Origin: Hymenobacter sp. 15J16-1T3B
GTDB lineage: Bacteria > Bacteroidota > Bacteroidia > Cytophagales > Hymenobacteraceae
DNA: 64,000 nucleotides
NCBI RefSeq assembly: GCF_020711235.1
Contig: NZ_JAJFAV010000003.1
Location: 310,001 to 374,000, forward strand
Reading direction: 5' to 3'
Part shown: positions 26,259-35,173 of the stretch, piece after piece
How the letters are laid out: every line of letters starts with the position of its first letter
Numbering within the stretch: the first letter of the stretch is position 1
Made by a program: the position numbers and the translations under genes
Notes under the pieces: model-generated
What the model was told of the DNA's origin: nothing
The model's input: only the letters and a program-made list of their open reading frames with translations
Database searches by the model: none

Positions 26259-27146
26259 ATGGAACTACGGATACAGAACCTTTCCAAAACCTACCCCAAC
26301 GGCGTGCGCGCCCTGCGCGACGTGAGCCTGACCATCCCCAACGGCATGTTCGGCCTGCTCGGGCCCAACGGCGCGGGCAAAAGCACGCTCATGCGCACCA
26401 TCGCCACCCTGCAGGAGCCCGACAGCGGCAGCATTCAGCTGGGCGACATCGACGTGCTGCGCGAGAAGGAGCGGGTGCGCCGGGTGCTGGGCTACCTGCC
26501 CCAGGAATTCGGGCTGTACCCCAGCGTGTCGGCCGAGGTGCTGCTCGACTACTTCGCCGGCCTCAAGGGCATCCGCGACGGGGCCGAGCGCAAGGCCGCG
26601 GTGGAAAGCCTGCTGCAGCAAACCAACCTGTGGGACGCCCGCAAAAAGGCCGTGGGCGGCTACTCCGGCGGCATGCGCCAGCGCTTCGGCATTGCCGTGG
26701 CCCTGCTCGGCTCCCCGCAGCTCATCATCGTCGACGAGCCCACCGCCGGCCTCGACCCCACAGAGCGCAACCGCTTCCTCGACCTGCTCAGCGAAATCGG
26801 CGAAAACGTGGTGGTGATTCTCTCGACCCACATCGTGGAAGACGTGACCGAGCTCTGCCCCCACATGGCCATTATCGCTCAGGGCGAAGTGGTGGCCACC
26901 GGCTCGCCCAACGATGTCATCGGCGAAATCCGCGGCAAGGTGTACCGCACCAAAACCGAAAAGGCCGCCCTGGCCCAATTGCGCGAGCAGCACGAGGTCA
27001 TCAGCTCCAAACTGGTGGCCGGGCAGCCCATCGTGCGCGTGTTCAGCGAAACGCCCATTAACGGCATTTTCCAGCCCGCCGAAGCCACCCTGGAAGACGT
27101 GTATTTCCACCGTCTGGCGCGGAAAGCAAAAGGAGTTGAGGCCTAA
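26259..27146 (+). CDS. ABC transporter ATP-binding protein
   Basis: A 295-aa ATPase. The start at 26259 (MELRIQNLSKTYPNGVRALR) is standard. Walker A GPNGAGKST is at 35-43, the Q-loop in LGYLPQEFGLYPSV, the signature YSGGMRQRFG, Walker B LIIVDEPTAGLDP and the H-loop in ILSTHIVED. The C-terminal ~80 residues form the accessory domain common to ABC-2 exporter ATPases. The next gene in the same direction encodes the matching permease fused to an M1 peptidase. A 113-bp palindromic repeat lies between them. Confidence 0.95.
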   Translation: MELRIQNLSKTYPNGVRALRDVSLTIPNGMFGLLGPNGAGKSTLMRTIATLQEPDSGSIQLGDIDVLREKERVRRVLGYLPQEFGLYPSVSAEVLLDYFAGLKGIRDGAERKAAVESLLQQTNLWDARKKAVGGYSGGMRQRFGIAVALLGSPQLIIVDEPTAGLDPTERNRFLDLLSEIGENVVVILSTHIVEDVTELCPHMAIIAQGEVVATGSPNDVIGEIRGKVYRTKTEKAALAQLREQHEVISSKLVAGQPIVRVFSETPINGIFQPAEATLEDVYFHRLARKAKGVEA

Positions 27147-27154
27147 ATCTAGCA

Positions 27155-27267
27155 CGTCATGTCGAGCTTGTCGAGACATCTCGCGTGCTGAGGTGGGATA
27201 GTAAATTACTCGTTCAACGACAAGTTTACTGCCCGAGCGTGATGTCTCAGCAAGCTCGACATGACGG
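27155..27267. repeat. Palindromic repeat between ATPase and permease genes
   Basis: The arm GTCATGTCGAGCTTGTCGAG (from 27157) is inverted at 27235-27267 with two differences. The centre carries a smaller AGTAAA/TTTACT hairpin. The same arm family occurs at 52765-52873. It occupies the spacer of an otherwise compact ABC gene pair and might affect transcription or mRNA stability across it. Confidence 0.75.
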
Positions 27268-27288
27268 CCTATTCCAACCCGGATCATC

Positions 27289-30200
27289 ATGTTCACGCAT
27301 ATTTTCAAGTTCGAGCTGCGGTACCGGTTTACCCAGCCGAGCACGTATCTGTACTTCGGGGTCTTCGCCCTCTTCGGCTTTCTGTCGCAGACCGTCGACG
27401 ACTTCGGCTTCGGCTCGGCCAAGGTGCACGTCAACGCGCCCGATGCCCTGGCCGAGCTGCATACTATTGCCTCCATTCTGGGCATGTTCGTAACGGCGGC
27501 CGTGCTGGGCACGCCCATCTACCGCGACGACAAGGATGGCATGACCGGGCTGGTGTACACCACGCCGCTGAGCAAGCCCAGCTACCTGGCCGGGCGCTTC
27601 CTGGGCTCCTTGCTGGCCATCTGGTTTGTCATCACCGGGCTTTCGGTGGGGGCGCTGCTGGGCATGCTCATGCCCTGGGTCGAAGCCTCGAAGCTGGGCC
27701 CGGTGCAGCCGCTGGCCTTGCTGGTGCCGCTGTTGGGCGCGGCCTGGACCAACGCCTGGTTTGCCGGCTGCATTTTCTTCGCCGCCTACCTCGTGTTCCG
27801 CTCCCCGCTGGTGGTGTACTTGGGCGGCGTGGTGCTGTTCGTGTGCTACCAGGTGGCCATGAACTTCATTTCCCGCATCAGCTCCGACCACCTGTTTTCC
27901 CTACTCGACCCCTTCGGGCTGGCCGCCAAGCGCATCGACACCAACTACTGGACCATTGCCGAGCGCAACACCCGGCTCATCAATTACCTGGGCGGGGAGC
28001 TGGTGCAAAACCGCCTGCTCTGGTGCGGGGTGGGGCTGGGGGTGCTGCTGGCTAGCTGCGCCTATTTCCGCCTCGGCCTGCCCCGCGTGCGCCAGAAAAA
28101 ACAGGCCGCCGACACCGCCCCGCTGGCCGCGGCCGGGGCCGGGCTGCGCCGCTCCCCGCAGGACTTCAGCCGCGGGCTAAGCTGGTGGCAGCTGCGGCGC
28201 CTCACGCGGGTGCAGTTTCTGAACGTCGTCAACGCCTGGCCGTTCCGGGCGCTGGCGTTGCTGGGCGTCGTGTTCGTGCTTTTCAACGCCTACTGGACTT
28301 ACCAGGACCCGCGCGGCATTCAGATGCCGGTGACCTACCTCATCCTGAACCTGGTCAACGACAACTTCACCCTGTTCTTCCTCATCATCACCACCATCTA
28401 CGCCGGGGAGCTGGTGTGGCGCGAGCGGGACGTGCGCCTGCAACTGGTGTTCGATGCCTTGCCCTACGCCACCTGGCTGCCCTTCGTGAGCAAGGTGCTG
28501 GCCCTGCTGGGCGTGCAGCTGCTGCTGAGCCTGGTGCTGAGCCTGGTGGGCGTGGGCATTCAACTCTACCGCGCCCCCGAGCTGGTGGAACCGCTGCTCT
28601 ACCTGAAAAACTTCGTGCTGCAAGCCGCCAACCTCGCCGTGCTCAGCACCCTGGCCGTGGTGGTGCAAACGGCCGTGAACCACAAGTACGTGGGCCACGC
28701 GGTGATGATGCTGTACTACGGGGTGGTGTTTCTGCTGGCCGACGCGCTGGGCCTGCACCACGTGCTGCTCAAGTTCGGGGCCGGCATCACCTACACCTAC
28801 TCCGACATGAACGGCTACGGGCACATGGTGGCTCCGCTGCTGGCCCTCAACCTCTACTACCTGGCCGGGGTGCTGCTGCTGGCGCTGCTGGCCTCCCTGC
28901 TCTGGGTGCGCGGCAACGACACCCGTCTCGGCAGCCGGGCCCGCCTGTTCGGGCAGCGCCTGCGCACGCCCGGCGTGCGGCCCGCCCTGGCCGGGGCCCT
29001 GCTGGTACTGCTGACGGCCGGTGGGTGGGTCTTCTACAACACCAACATCCTCAACGAATACCTCACGCCCAAGGACCTGGAAGCCCGGCAGGCCGCTACC
29101 GAGCGGCAGTACAAGCGCTACGAGCGGCTGCTGCAGCCCAAAATCGTGGCCATTGACCTCGCCGCCGACCTGTTTCCCACGGCCAGTCCCCGTGGCTACC
29201 GGATGCGCGGCACCTTCACCCTGCGCAACAAGGAAGCCCGGCCCCTCGACACGCTGCTGATCAACTACGACCCCAGCCGCAGCGTTACGAGCCGGCTCAG
29301 CCTGAGCCGTCCCGCCCGGGTGCTGCGCGACGACCCCGGCAGCGGCGTGCGCCTCTACCGCCTTAAGCAGCCGCTGCAGCCGAACGACTCCCTGGACCTG
29401 CGCTTCGAGGTGGGCTACCGGGCCAGCGGCTTCACCTCCCGGCTCAAGGGCACCGGCGTATTCGACTGGGCCAATATCTCGCCCGAGGACCGCCTGACCG
29501 CCAACGGCACCTTTCTCAGCGACGCCGGCCTGCGCATCGGCTACCAGGTGGCCGGCGAGCTGGAAGACGACGACGTGCGCCGGCGCTACGGGCTCAAGCC
29601 CAAGGACCGCGCCCTACGCCTCAACGACCCGCGCGGCCGCCGCATCGCCGACTTCGGCCCCGACGCCGACTACGTGCGCTACCAGGCCACCGTCAGCACC
29701 GACGCCGACCAGATTGCCGTCACGCCGGGCTACCTGCAGCGGGAGTGGACCCAGAACGGCCGCCGCTACTTTCAGTACCAGATGGACCAGCCCATGATGC
29801 CCATGACCGGCATCCTCTCGGCCCGCTACCAAGTGCACCGCGAAACCTGGCAGCCCCGGGGCGGCGGCCAGCCCGTGGCCATCGAAATCTACTACGACCC
29901 GCACCACCCCTACAACGTGCGCCGCATGGCCCAGGCCCTGCGCGACGCCCTGCCGTACTACTCGGCCGCCTTTGGGCCCTACCAGTACCGCCAGATCCGC
30001 ATCTTGGAGTTTCCGCGCTACAAAAGCTTCGCCCAGAGCCAGCCCAACACGGTGCCCTTCTCCGAAGCCGCCGGCTTCATCGACGACCCGCGGGACACGA
30101 ACGCGCCCGATTACACCTACTTCATCACCAACCACGAGCTGGGCCACCAGTGGTGGGGCCACCAGCTCGTGGGGGCCAACGTGCAGGGCAGCAGCATGCT

Positions 30201-30960
30201 CATCGAGTCCTTGGCCGAATACTCGGCCCTGATGACCTGCAAGCACCGCTTCACGCCCGCCCAGATGCAGCAGGTGATGCGCCGGGAGCTGGACCAGTAC
30301 CTGCGCGGCCGCCGGCAGGAGCGCAAAAAGGAAATGCCCCTGATGCTGGTCGAGAGCCAGCCCTACATCCACTACTACAAGGGCGGCATGGTGTTCTACG
30401 CGCTGCAGGACTTCATCGGGGAGCAGAAGCTCAACAAGGCCCTGGGCGACTTCGCGGCCGCCAACCGCTACAAAACCAACCCGTACCCGAACTCGGCCGA
30501 CCTGATGGCCTACATCCGCCGCGAAACGCCCGACTCGCTGCGGTACCTGATCCGGGACATGTTCGAAACCATCACGCTCTACAAAAACGAGTTGAAAACC
30601 GCTACCTACACCGCGCGGCCCGACGGCAAGTTCGACGTGGCGCTGACCATCAAGGCCGAAAAGCTCCGCGCCGACTCCCTGGGCAACGAAACGTCCACGC
30701 CCGTGGCCGATTACGTGGAAGTGGGCGTATTCGGGGCCGATCAGTCGCCCGGCGAAGCCTGGGACGTGCGCGGCAAGGCCCTGGTGCTGCGCAAAATCAA
30801 GCTCACCCAGCCCGAAACCACCCTGCACTTCGTGGTGGCCGACAAGCCCGCCAAAGCCGGCGTCGACCCGTACCAGAAGCTTATTGAGCGGTACTACGTC
30901 GACAACGTGAAGCCCATGCAGGAAGAAAAGCCCGCCGCCAAGCCCGTGGCCGCGCGGTAA
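27289..30960 (+). CDS. ABC transporter permease / M1-family aminopeptidase fusion
   Basis: A 1223-aa fusion. Residues ~1-590 contain two blocks of membrane helices (for example VVYLGGVVLFVCYQVAMNFI and LALLGVQLLLSLVLSLVG) of ABC-2 permease type. From ~600 the protein becomes soluble, with an M1-like beta domain and the zinc site HELGH (His949, Glu950, His953) followed by Glu973 in IESLAEYSAL. The spacing is 19 residues instead of the usual 18, as is normal for this fused family. The partner ATPase is immediately upstream. Fused permease-peptidases of this kind are known in Bacteroidota, but their exported substrate is not established. Confidence 0.93.
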   Translation: MFTHIFKFELRYRFTQPSTYLYFGVFALFGFLSQTVDDFGFGSAKVHVNAPDALAELHTIASILGMFVTAAVLGTPIYRDDKDGMTGLVYTTPLSKPSYLAGRFLGSLLAIWFVITGLSVGALLGMLMPWVEASKLGPVQPLALLVPLLGAAWTNAWFAGCIFFAAYLVFRSPLVVYLGGVVLFVCYQVAMNFISRISSDHLFSLLDPFGLAAKRIDTNYWTIAERNTRLINYLGGELVQNRLLWCGVGLGVLLASCAYFRLGLPRVRQKKQAADTAPLAAAGAGLRRSPQDFSRGLSWWQLRRLTRVQFLNVVNAWPFRALALLGVVFVLFNAYWTYQDPRGIQMPVTYLILNLVNDNFTLFFLIITTIYAGELVWRERDVRLQLVFDALPYATWLPFVSKVLALLGVQLLLSLVLSLVGVGIQLYRAPELVEPLLYLKNFVLQAANLAVLSTLAVVVQTAVNHKYVGHAVMMLYYGVVFLLADALGLHHVLLKFGAGITYTYSDMNGYGHMVAPLLALNLYYLAGVLLLALLASLLWVRGNDTRLGSRARLFGQRLRTPGVRPALAGALLVLLTAGGWVFYNTNILNEYLTPKDLEARQAATERQYKRYERLLQPKIVAIDLAADLFPTASPRGYRMRGTFTLRNKEARPLDTLLINYDPSRSVTSRLSLSRPARVLRDDPGSGVRLYRLKQPLQPNDSLDLRFEVGYRASGFTSRLKGTGVFDWANISPEDRLTANGTFLSDAGLRIGYQVAGELEDDDVRRRYGLKPKDRALRLNDPRGRRIADFGPDADYVRYQATVSTDADQIAVTPGYLQREWTQNGRRYFQYQMDQPMMPMTGILSARYQVHRETWQPRGGGQPVAIEIYYDPHHPYNVRRMAQALRDALPYYSAAFGPYQYRQIRILEFPRYKSFAQSQPNTVPFSEAAGFIDDPRDTNAPDYTYFITNHELGHQWWGHQLVGANVQGSSMLIESLAEYSALMTCKHRFTPAQMQQVMRRELDQYLRGRRQERKKEMPLMLVESQPYIHYYKGGMVFYALQDFIGEQKLNKALGDFAAANRYKTNPYPNSADLMAYIRRETPDSLRYLIRDMFETITLYKNELKTATYTARPDGKFDVALTIKAEKLRADSLGNETSTPVADYVEVGVFGADQSPGEAWDVRGKALVLRKIKLTQPETTLHFVVADKPAKAGVDPYQKLIERYYVDNVKPMQEEKPAAKPVAAR

Positions 30961-30971
30961 GGAGCCGTTTG

Positions 30972-31018
30972 GTGGGCGAGCCTGCCCCGGTTACTGCCTA
31001 CGGGGCGGGCTCGCCCAC
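30972..31018 (+). terminator. Hairpin after the permease/peptidase gene
   Basis: An 18-bp stem (30972-30989 with 31001-31018, one mismatch) lies 12 bases past the stop. It lacks a T-run on either strand, so terminator function is likely but not certain. Confidence 0.5.
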
Positions 31019-31025
31019 TGCCAAC

Positions 31026-31071
31026 GCCGTAGCGGCGGACGAAACCTGGGATTTTCGCCCGCCGCTACGGC
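31026..31071 (-). terminator. Hairpin overlapping the stop codon of the next gene
   Basis: GCCGTAGCGGCGG (31026-31038) pairs with CCGCCGCTACGGC (31059-31071). The stop codon of the - strand gene (31065-31067) lies inside the right arm. On the - strand it is read directly after translation ends. Confidence 0.5.
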
Positions 31072-32528
31072 TTGCAGCCGGCCGGCAGTTCCCGGGCTGC
31101 CTTTCGTTGCCGTTGCCGGAGCACCCGTGCCGGCAGCCGCCTGGGCGGGGCTACGCCGGCGGTTTGGCCGGGTTGGGGCCAGTCGGGCCAGTAATAGCTG
31201 GCCATAAAATCTACCGGAGCGCCTGTTTGCAGATTGGGCACGCAGTACCCGCTCACCAGTAGTTGGCTGGTGGCTGGGTTGAAGGTGCTGTGCTGCACAA
31301 ACCGCCAACGGGTGCTGTCCGTCGTCGGCAGGGTGTGCAGCCCGGCCAGCTTACCATCGCGCCAGCGAATCAGTTGCAGGGCAAAATCGGGCGCGGGGCT
31401 GGCCGCCCGGTAGCGGATGCTGTGGGTGAGCAGCGCGTAGTCGCCGCGCACGCCCAGCACTTCCGGGGCCAGCTGGGTGGAGCGTTCCGGATTCTCCAGC
31501 AAGTAGCGCCAGCGCACCCGAAAGGCGCGGTCTAGGCCCGCCACAAAGTGGTAGCCCTGGCGGTGCGGCTGCAACTGAACGGTCCCGCTGATGACGAACC
31601 CGCGCTGCTGCGGCAGCTCCACCGGCGGCCCGGCCAGCACCACGTCTTCCAGCGAGTCGAGCAGCACCGGCGTGTGGCGCCGCTGGAAGCGGCCCAGGGA
31701 GTCGGTTTCCAGAAACAGGAGGCGGCGCGGCGCGTTGGCGCCATCCGGCCCGGCGGCTTCATGGGGCTCGGCGGCGGTAAAGCACTGCCATTGCCGGAGC
31801 CGGGGGCCCGTCAGGCGCCAGTGAAACCAGCCGCTGAGCAGAAACTGGTGGTCGGCGGTGCGCTGCAGGTGGGCTATTTCCAGACCGGCGTTGGCCGGGG
31901 CTTGGGCCACGTAGTCGTAGGCCCAGGCCACGCGGCCGGCGGTGTCGGCCCGGAGCAACGCGGGAGCATGAGGCTCGGTCCCAAACCACCCCCGGCGCGG
32001 GCCGATGATGACTGCGCCCGCCGCCACAAAGCTGCCCGGCCCCACCGGCAGCATTGCCGCGAGGGAGCGGTGCCGGCGCAGGGGCGAATCGTAGGTGGCC
32101 GGCAGGGCCAACGGCAGCAGCCGGCGCGTGGTGTTGCCGCGGTCTTGGCGGCCCAGGTACACCCGCGTGCGCGAAAACCACGGGCTGAAGTAGCCGCCGC
32201 CGGCTACCGGCAGCCAGGCCCCCTGCGGGATGTACGGGGTGCCGTCTGCGCTATCGGCCGGAATCACCACGGGGCGGGAGGATGGGGGCGTGAGCTGCCC
32301 CGCCGGCGTGACAAGCGCGTAGGTCGTGCCCCCGGCGTCGCCGTACAGGTCGTACAGTTCGTGCCAGGTGAAGCCGCGCAGGTGCGCGTACCCCTGGGCG
32401 TCGAAGCGGACGTTGGGGGGCACCGAACACAGGTGTTGCCACTGAAGCTGCGGCTGCTGCGCGAGCAGCGGCCCGCCCAGCGCCGACGCCAACGCCCAGC
32501 AGACCATCCGAAGAACAAAGCAGCGCAT
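31065..32528 (-). CDS. Hypothetical secreted protein, repeated beta-strand architecture
   Basis: A 487-aa protein. The start at 32528 gives a signal peptide (MRCFVLRMVCWALASALGGP, then LLAQQ); the longer frame to 32738 has no signal. The body is rich in short beta strands and Pro/Arg turns (FDAQGYAHLRGFTWHELYDL, FVAAGAVIIGPRRGW), suggestive of a beta-propeller, though no repeat is clear. No catalytic motif or sorting tail is seen. The C-terminus is basic (RVLRQRQRKAARELPAG) and ends inside a hairpin. Function unknown. Confidence 0.65.
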   Translation of the reverse strand: MRCFVLRMVCWALASALGGPLLAQQPQLQWQHLCSVPPNVRFDAQGYAHLRGFTWHELYDLYGDAGGTTYALVTPAGQLTPPSSRPVVIPADSADGTPYIPQGAWLPVAGGGYFSPWFSRTRVYLGRQDRGNTTRRLLPLALPATYDSPLRRHRSLAAMLPVGPGSFVAAGAVIIGPRRGWFGTEPHAPALLRADTAGRVAWAYDYVAQAPANAGLEIAHLQRTADHQFLLSGWFHWRLTGPRLRQWQCFTAAEPHEAAGPDGANAPRRLLFLETDSLGRFQRRHTPVLLDSLEDVVLAGPPVELPQQRGFVISGTVQLQPHRQGYHFVAGLDRAFRVRWRYLLENPERSTQLAPEVLGVRGDYALLTHSIRYRAASPAPDFALQLIRWRDGKLAGLHTLPTTDSTRWRFVQHSTFNPATSQLLVSGYCVPNLQTGAPVDFMASYYWPDWPQPGQTAGVAPPRRLPARVLRQRQRKAARELPAGCKP

Positions 32529-32591
32529 GGGCAGAAAAGGATAGCCCCAAAGGTAATAACCTAGGAGCCGGCGCGCAGAACGGCCCCAACC

Positions 32592-32639
32592 ACAAGCAAC
32601 CGGCCGGCCCCGCGTCTGCGGGGCCGGCCGGTTGCTTGT
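32592..32639. terminator. Perfect 22-bp stem terminator
   Basis: The left arm 32592-32613 and right arm 32618-32639 are exact inverted copies with a four-base loop (GTCT). It lies 23 bases past the stop of the small gene at 32663-32800 (- strand), so it probably ends that transcript. Confidence 0.8.
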
Positions 32640-32662
32640 ATTCCCGGAAGAGGCGCCAGAGC

Positions 32663-32800
32663 CTAGCAGCAGTAGTCGCTGTAGTCTTCGTCGAGCGAGT
32701 CGATGCGCAGGGAGAAGTTCAGCGTGCGGGCAGCCCATAGGCCCAGGCTACCCAGGCCACCCAGCAGCAACAGCGTCGAAACGGCGGTGGTCTTTTTCAT
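32663..32800 (-). CDS. 45-aa single-pass membrane peptide
   Basis: The ATG at 32800 opens 45 codons ending in TAG at 32663-32665. The N-terminus MKKTTAVSTLLLLGGLGSLG is a short basic start followed by a hydrophobic helix ending in LWAAR. The tail is acidic (DSLDEDYSDY) and closes with two cysteines. There is a Bacteroidota-like -7 box (TATCTTTG, 32840-32847 on this strand) about 40 bases upstream and a perfect 22-bp terminator downstream, so a dedicated transcript is likely. No family is recognised. A signal peptide with a short secreted acidic tail is an alternative to a membrane anchor. Confidence 0.6.
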   Translation of the reverse strand: MKKTTAVSTLLLLGGLGSLGLWAARTLNFSLRIDSLDEDYSDYCC

Positions 32801-32839
32801 GGTCTATATTGTATGTTGGTGAATCCCACGTTCTTGCTG

Positions 32840-32847
32840 CAAAGATA
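32840..32847 (-). promoter_or_regulatory. Putative -7 box TATCTTTG for the 45-aa peptide
   Basis: A perfect match to TAnnTTTG on the - strand, 40 bases before the ATG. No clear -33 TTTG at the expected distance. Confidence 0.45.
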
Positions 32848-32913
32848 CTACGCAAATGTTACATAATTGTTAGGCATGCATCATTGTTGTGAGGCCAGTG
32901 CTTCCCGCGGGCA

Positions 32914-33537
32914 TCAGCTTTTGGCCGGAAATGTCTTACTGGCTTTTTTCGTGAGCAGGGGGATGATAAGGCTGTATTTGTACAAATGATGCTCGCTGAA
33001 CTTGTCCACCACGTAGAAATCATTGGTCGTCAAGTCCTGCACGTACAAATCGACAGTGGTAATTTCCTCCTGGAAATACCGCGTTCCGCCACTGAAGGAC
33101 ATGTGGGTGCGCACACCTTGGTAGTTATTGGTCAGGAAACTGTTGAACGAGTCGTGGAACAGCAAGTACTTATAGCCCTGACTGCGGTAGTATGCCACGG
33201 AATCCTGGGTGGTGATGCGGTACGCGAACGGGTATTTCCGGGCGGCCTGCCGTAGTTGGTCGCCTGACCAGCCGCAGTTCTGGTTGTGCCAGCGCAAACG
33301 GGTGTACGCCTCCGAGGTCATGCCCTCTGGACGTTGGGCCGGCACTTGTACGGGCTCGAACTTGATGTAAAGAATTTTGGCCTGCGGCAGATCGTTCGGA
33401 AGCTGGTCTTTGAAAATGTGGGCGTTGGCTTCCTTGGCCGCTTTCCGATAGTTGCCAGAAATCTGCGCCTGCACCGCTGGCCGCAGGAACATGGTCGAGC
33501 CGAGACCAAGGAGAAAAGTAAGCGTGGGCGTTTGCAT
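32914..33537 (-). CDS. Hypothetical secreted protein
   Basis: A 207-aa protein. The start at 33537 gives a signal peptide (MQTPTLTFLLGLGSTMFLRP, then AVQAQ). The mature part begins ISGNYRKAAKEANAHIFKDQ and contains IKFEPVQVPAQRPEGM and RLRWHNQNCGWSGDQLRQA. A C-terminal region of Tyr/Phe-rich strands follows (FSGGTRYFQEEITTVDLYV, NDFYVVDKFSEHHLYKYS). It has one conserved-looking Cys (NQNCGWS). Its codon use is slightly AT-richer than its neighbours. No family is recognised. Confidence 0.65.
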   Translation of the reverse strand: MQTPTLTFLLGLGSTMFLRPAVQAQISGNYRKAAKEANAHIFKDQLPNDLPQAKILYIKFEPVQVPAQRPEGMTSEAYTRLRWHNQNCGWSGDQLRQAARKYPFAYRITTQDSVAYYRSQGYKYLLFHDSFNSFLTNNYQGVRTHMSFSGGTRYFQEEITTVDLYVQDLTTNDFYVVDKFSEHHLYKYSLIIPLLTKKASKTFPAKS

Positions 33538-33619
33538 GTAAATAAGTTGCACGGAAGGAATAACGCGGTACAGTATTCTGGCTCCGCCAAACGGCAATGA
33601 CCCAAAAGGCGCTTGGGGC

Positions 33620-34279
33620 TTAAAAAAGCGAAATCTGCTGCCCGGCCGCGGGCTGCCGGTGCTGCTGCTCCAGAGCCAGCAGCCGCTGCTTGCGCCAGAG
33701 GCCGCCGGCGTAGCCCGTCAGCTTGCCGTCGGCGCCGATGACGCGGTGGCAGGGAATGAGGATAGCAAGGCGGTTTTGCCCGTTGGCGGCGGCCACGGCG
33801 CGCACGGCTTCGGGCTTCTTCAGGGCCAGGGCCTGCTGCCCGTAGCTGCGGGTATGGCCGTACGGAATGAGCCGCAGCTCCTGCCACACCTGTTGCTGAA
33901 AGGCCGAGCCGGGCGTGAGCAGCGGCACCGTAAACTCCTGCCGGCTGCCGGCAAAATACTCGGCCAGCTCGGCGCGCAACTGGCGTAAGTGCGGGTTGTC
34001 GCGCTCCACCACCCGGGCGTTGAAACGCTGGGCCAAGTCTTGCAACTCGGTTTGCAATTCCCGCCGCTCGAAAAACTCCAGCAGGCACACGCCCTCGGCG
34101 GTGGCACCGGCCATCATCGGGCCCAGCGGGGTTTCGAGCCGGGCTAGCTCCAGCACGTGCGGGGCGTGGTCGGGGGCGGTGGGCAGGGGCCAGGGCCAGT
34201 CCGCGGCGGGGCCGGCCGGCTCGGCGGGGCGGTCGAAACGCAGGGCAAACTGGCTGGGAGCGGGCTGGGACTGGGGCAT
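33620..34279 (-). CDS. ogt: Methylated-DNA--[protein]-cysteine S-methyltransferase
   Basis: A 219-aa suicide DNA-repair protein that removes O6-alkyl groups from guanine. The active-site motif is ILIPCHRVIGADGKLTGYAG, with acceptor Cys177. The DNA-binding wing shows YGHTRSYGQQALAL and NGQNRLAILIP. An N-terminal domain of about 45 residues rich in Pro/Ala precedes the usual LARLETPLGPMMAG strand, longer than the typical ~170-aa family member. A related methyltransferase domain is fused to an Ada sensor at 59582-60634. There is no obvious partner in an operon. Confidence 0.93.
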   Translation of the reverse strand: MPQSQPAPSQFALRFDRPAEPAGPAADWPWPLPTAPDHAPHVLELARLETPLGPMMAGATAEGVCLLEFFERRELQTELQDLAQRFNARVVERDNPHLRQLRAELAEYFAGSRQEFTVPLLTPGSAFQQQVWQELRLIPYGHTRSYGQQALALKKPEAVRAVAAANGQNRLAILIPCHRVIGADGKLTGYAGGLWRKQRLLALEQQHRQPAAGQQISLF

Positions 34280-34363
34280 GGCGGGAGGCGGTTGCGTAGC
34301 TGAAAGATAGGCGGCCGAGCCGAAGAATAACGCTGCCGCCCGCAGGTCCGAACGCCGGCCAGC

Positions 34364-35173
34364 CTACCGCGGCGCGCCAACGGCGGCGCGCTGCTGGGCT
34401 TGCACGCTGGCGGCCACTTCCACCATTGGCGCCACCCAGATGTCCCGCTCGTGGGCCTTCAGGTAGCGCAGCAGCTGGCGGTGGGCGTTGGCGTCCACGT
34501 TCAGCGCGTGGCCGCCGCCCACGCCGTGAAACAGAAACACCAGCAGCGTGTGCGTCTGCTGGGCCTGCTTCACCAGATCCAGCATGTAATCGGCCGACTG
34601 CCCGTTAATCGAGTAGCAGGCTACGTTCGATAGGTCGACCTGCGCGGCCGTGGGCAGGCCTTTGGTCACGCCGCGGGCTGCCACGAAGTCGTTGCGCAGC
34701 GGTTGGTAGAAGTCCTGGCCGCCGATGGTCCGGTCACCGCAGGGGTAGGCGAAGGTGTGCGTGCTGCGGCCGTCGATGGCCCGGAGCAGGGTGTTGGTGG
34801 CCCGGATTTCGCTCACCGCCCGCCCGACGGTGTACTTGCTCAAGTCAGTGTCGGGCGTGACGAAGGAGCGGCCGGGCAGGGTGCCGTCGCAGGGGTGCAT
34901 GAGGGCGTGGTTGCCCAGCTCGTGCCCTTTTTTGGCCGCCTTGCGCCATTCGTCGAGCCGTTTGGCCACCACCGGCGAGGAGCCAATGAGGTAAAACGTG
35001 CCGCGCAGCTGCAGCGAATCCAGCGCGGGCACGACGCGGTCCAGGTCGGCGTCGAGGGCGTCGTCGTAGGTCAGCACCACGGCGCACTGCTTGCCGTGCC
35101 AAGCGGAGGATTGGGCGTGGGTGGCCAGCGGAGCAGCCAGCAGCAAGGGGGCGAGCAGGTAGCGGTGGAGCAT
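34364..35173 (-). CDS. Secreted polysaccharide deacetylase (NodB-like)
   Basis: A 269-aa exported esterase of the carbohydrate esterase 4 type. The start at 35173 gives the signal MLHRYLLAPLLLAAPLATHA. The NodB domain shows VVLTYDDALDADLDRV (the metal-binding Asp pair), ELGNHALMHPCDG (two His), FAYPCGDRTI and LLVFLFHGVGG. It should remove acetyl groups from cell-wall or surface glycan. The frame is open upstream through the next gene without a stop, so a fused ~436-aa protein cannot be excluded. The internal ATG followed by a signal peptide argues for a separate protein. Confidence 0.88.
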   Translation of the reverse strand: MLHRYLLAPLLLAAPLATHAQSSAWHGKQCAVVLTYDDALDADLDRVVPALDSLQLRGTFYLIGSSPVVAKRLDEWRKAAKKGHELGNHALMHPCDGTLPGRSFVTPDTDLSKYTVGRAVSEIRATNTLLRAIDGRSTHTFAYPCGDRTIGGQDFYQPLRNDFVAARGVTKGLPTAAQVDLSNVACYSINGQSADYMLDLVKQAQQTHTLLVFLFHGVGGGHALNVDANAHRQLLRYLKAHERDIWVAPMVEVAASVQAQQRAAVGAPR

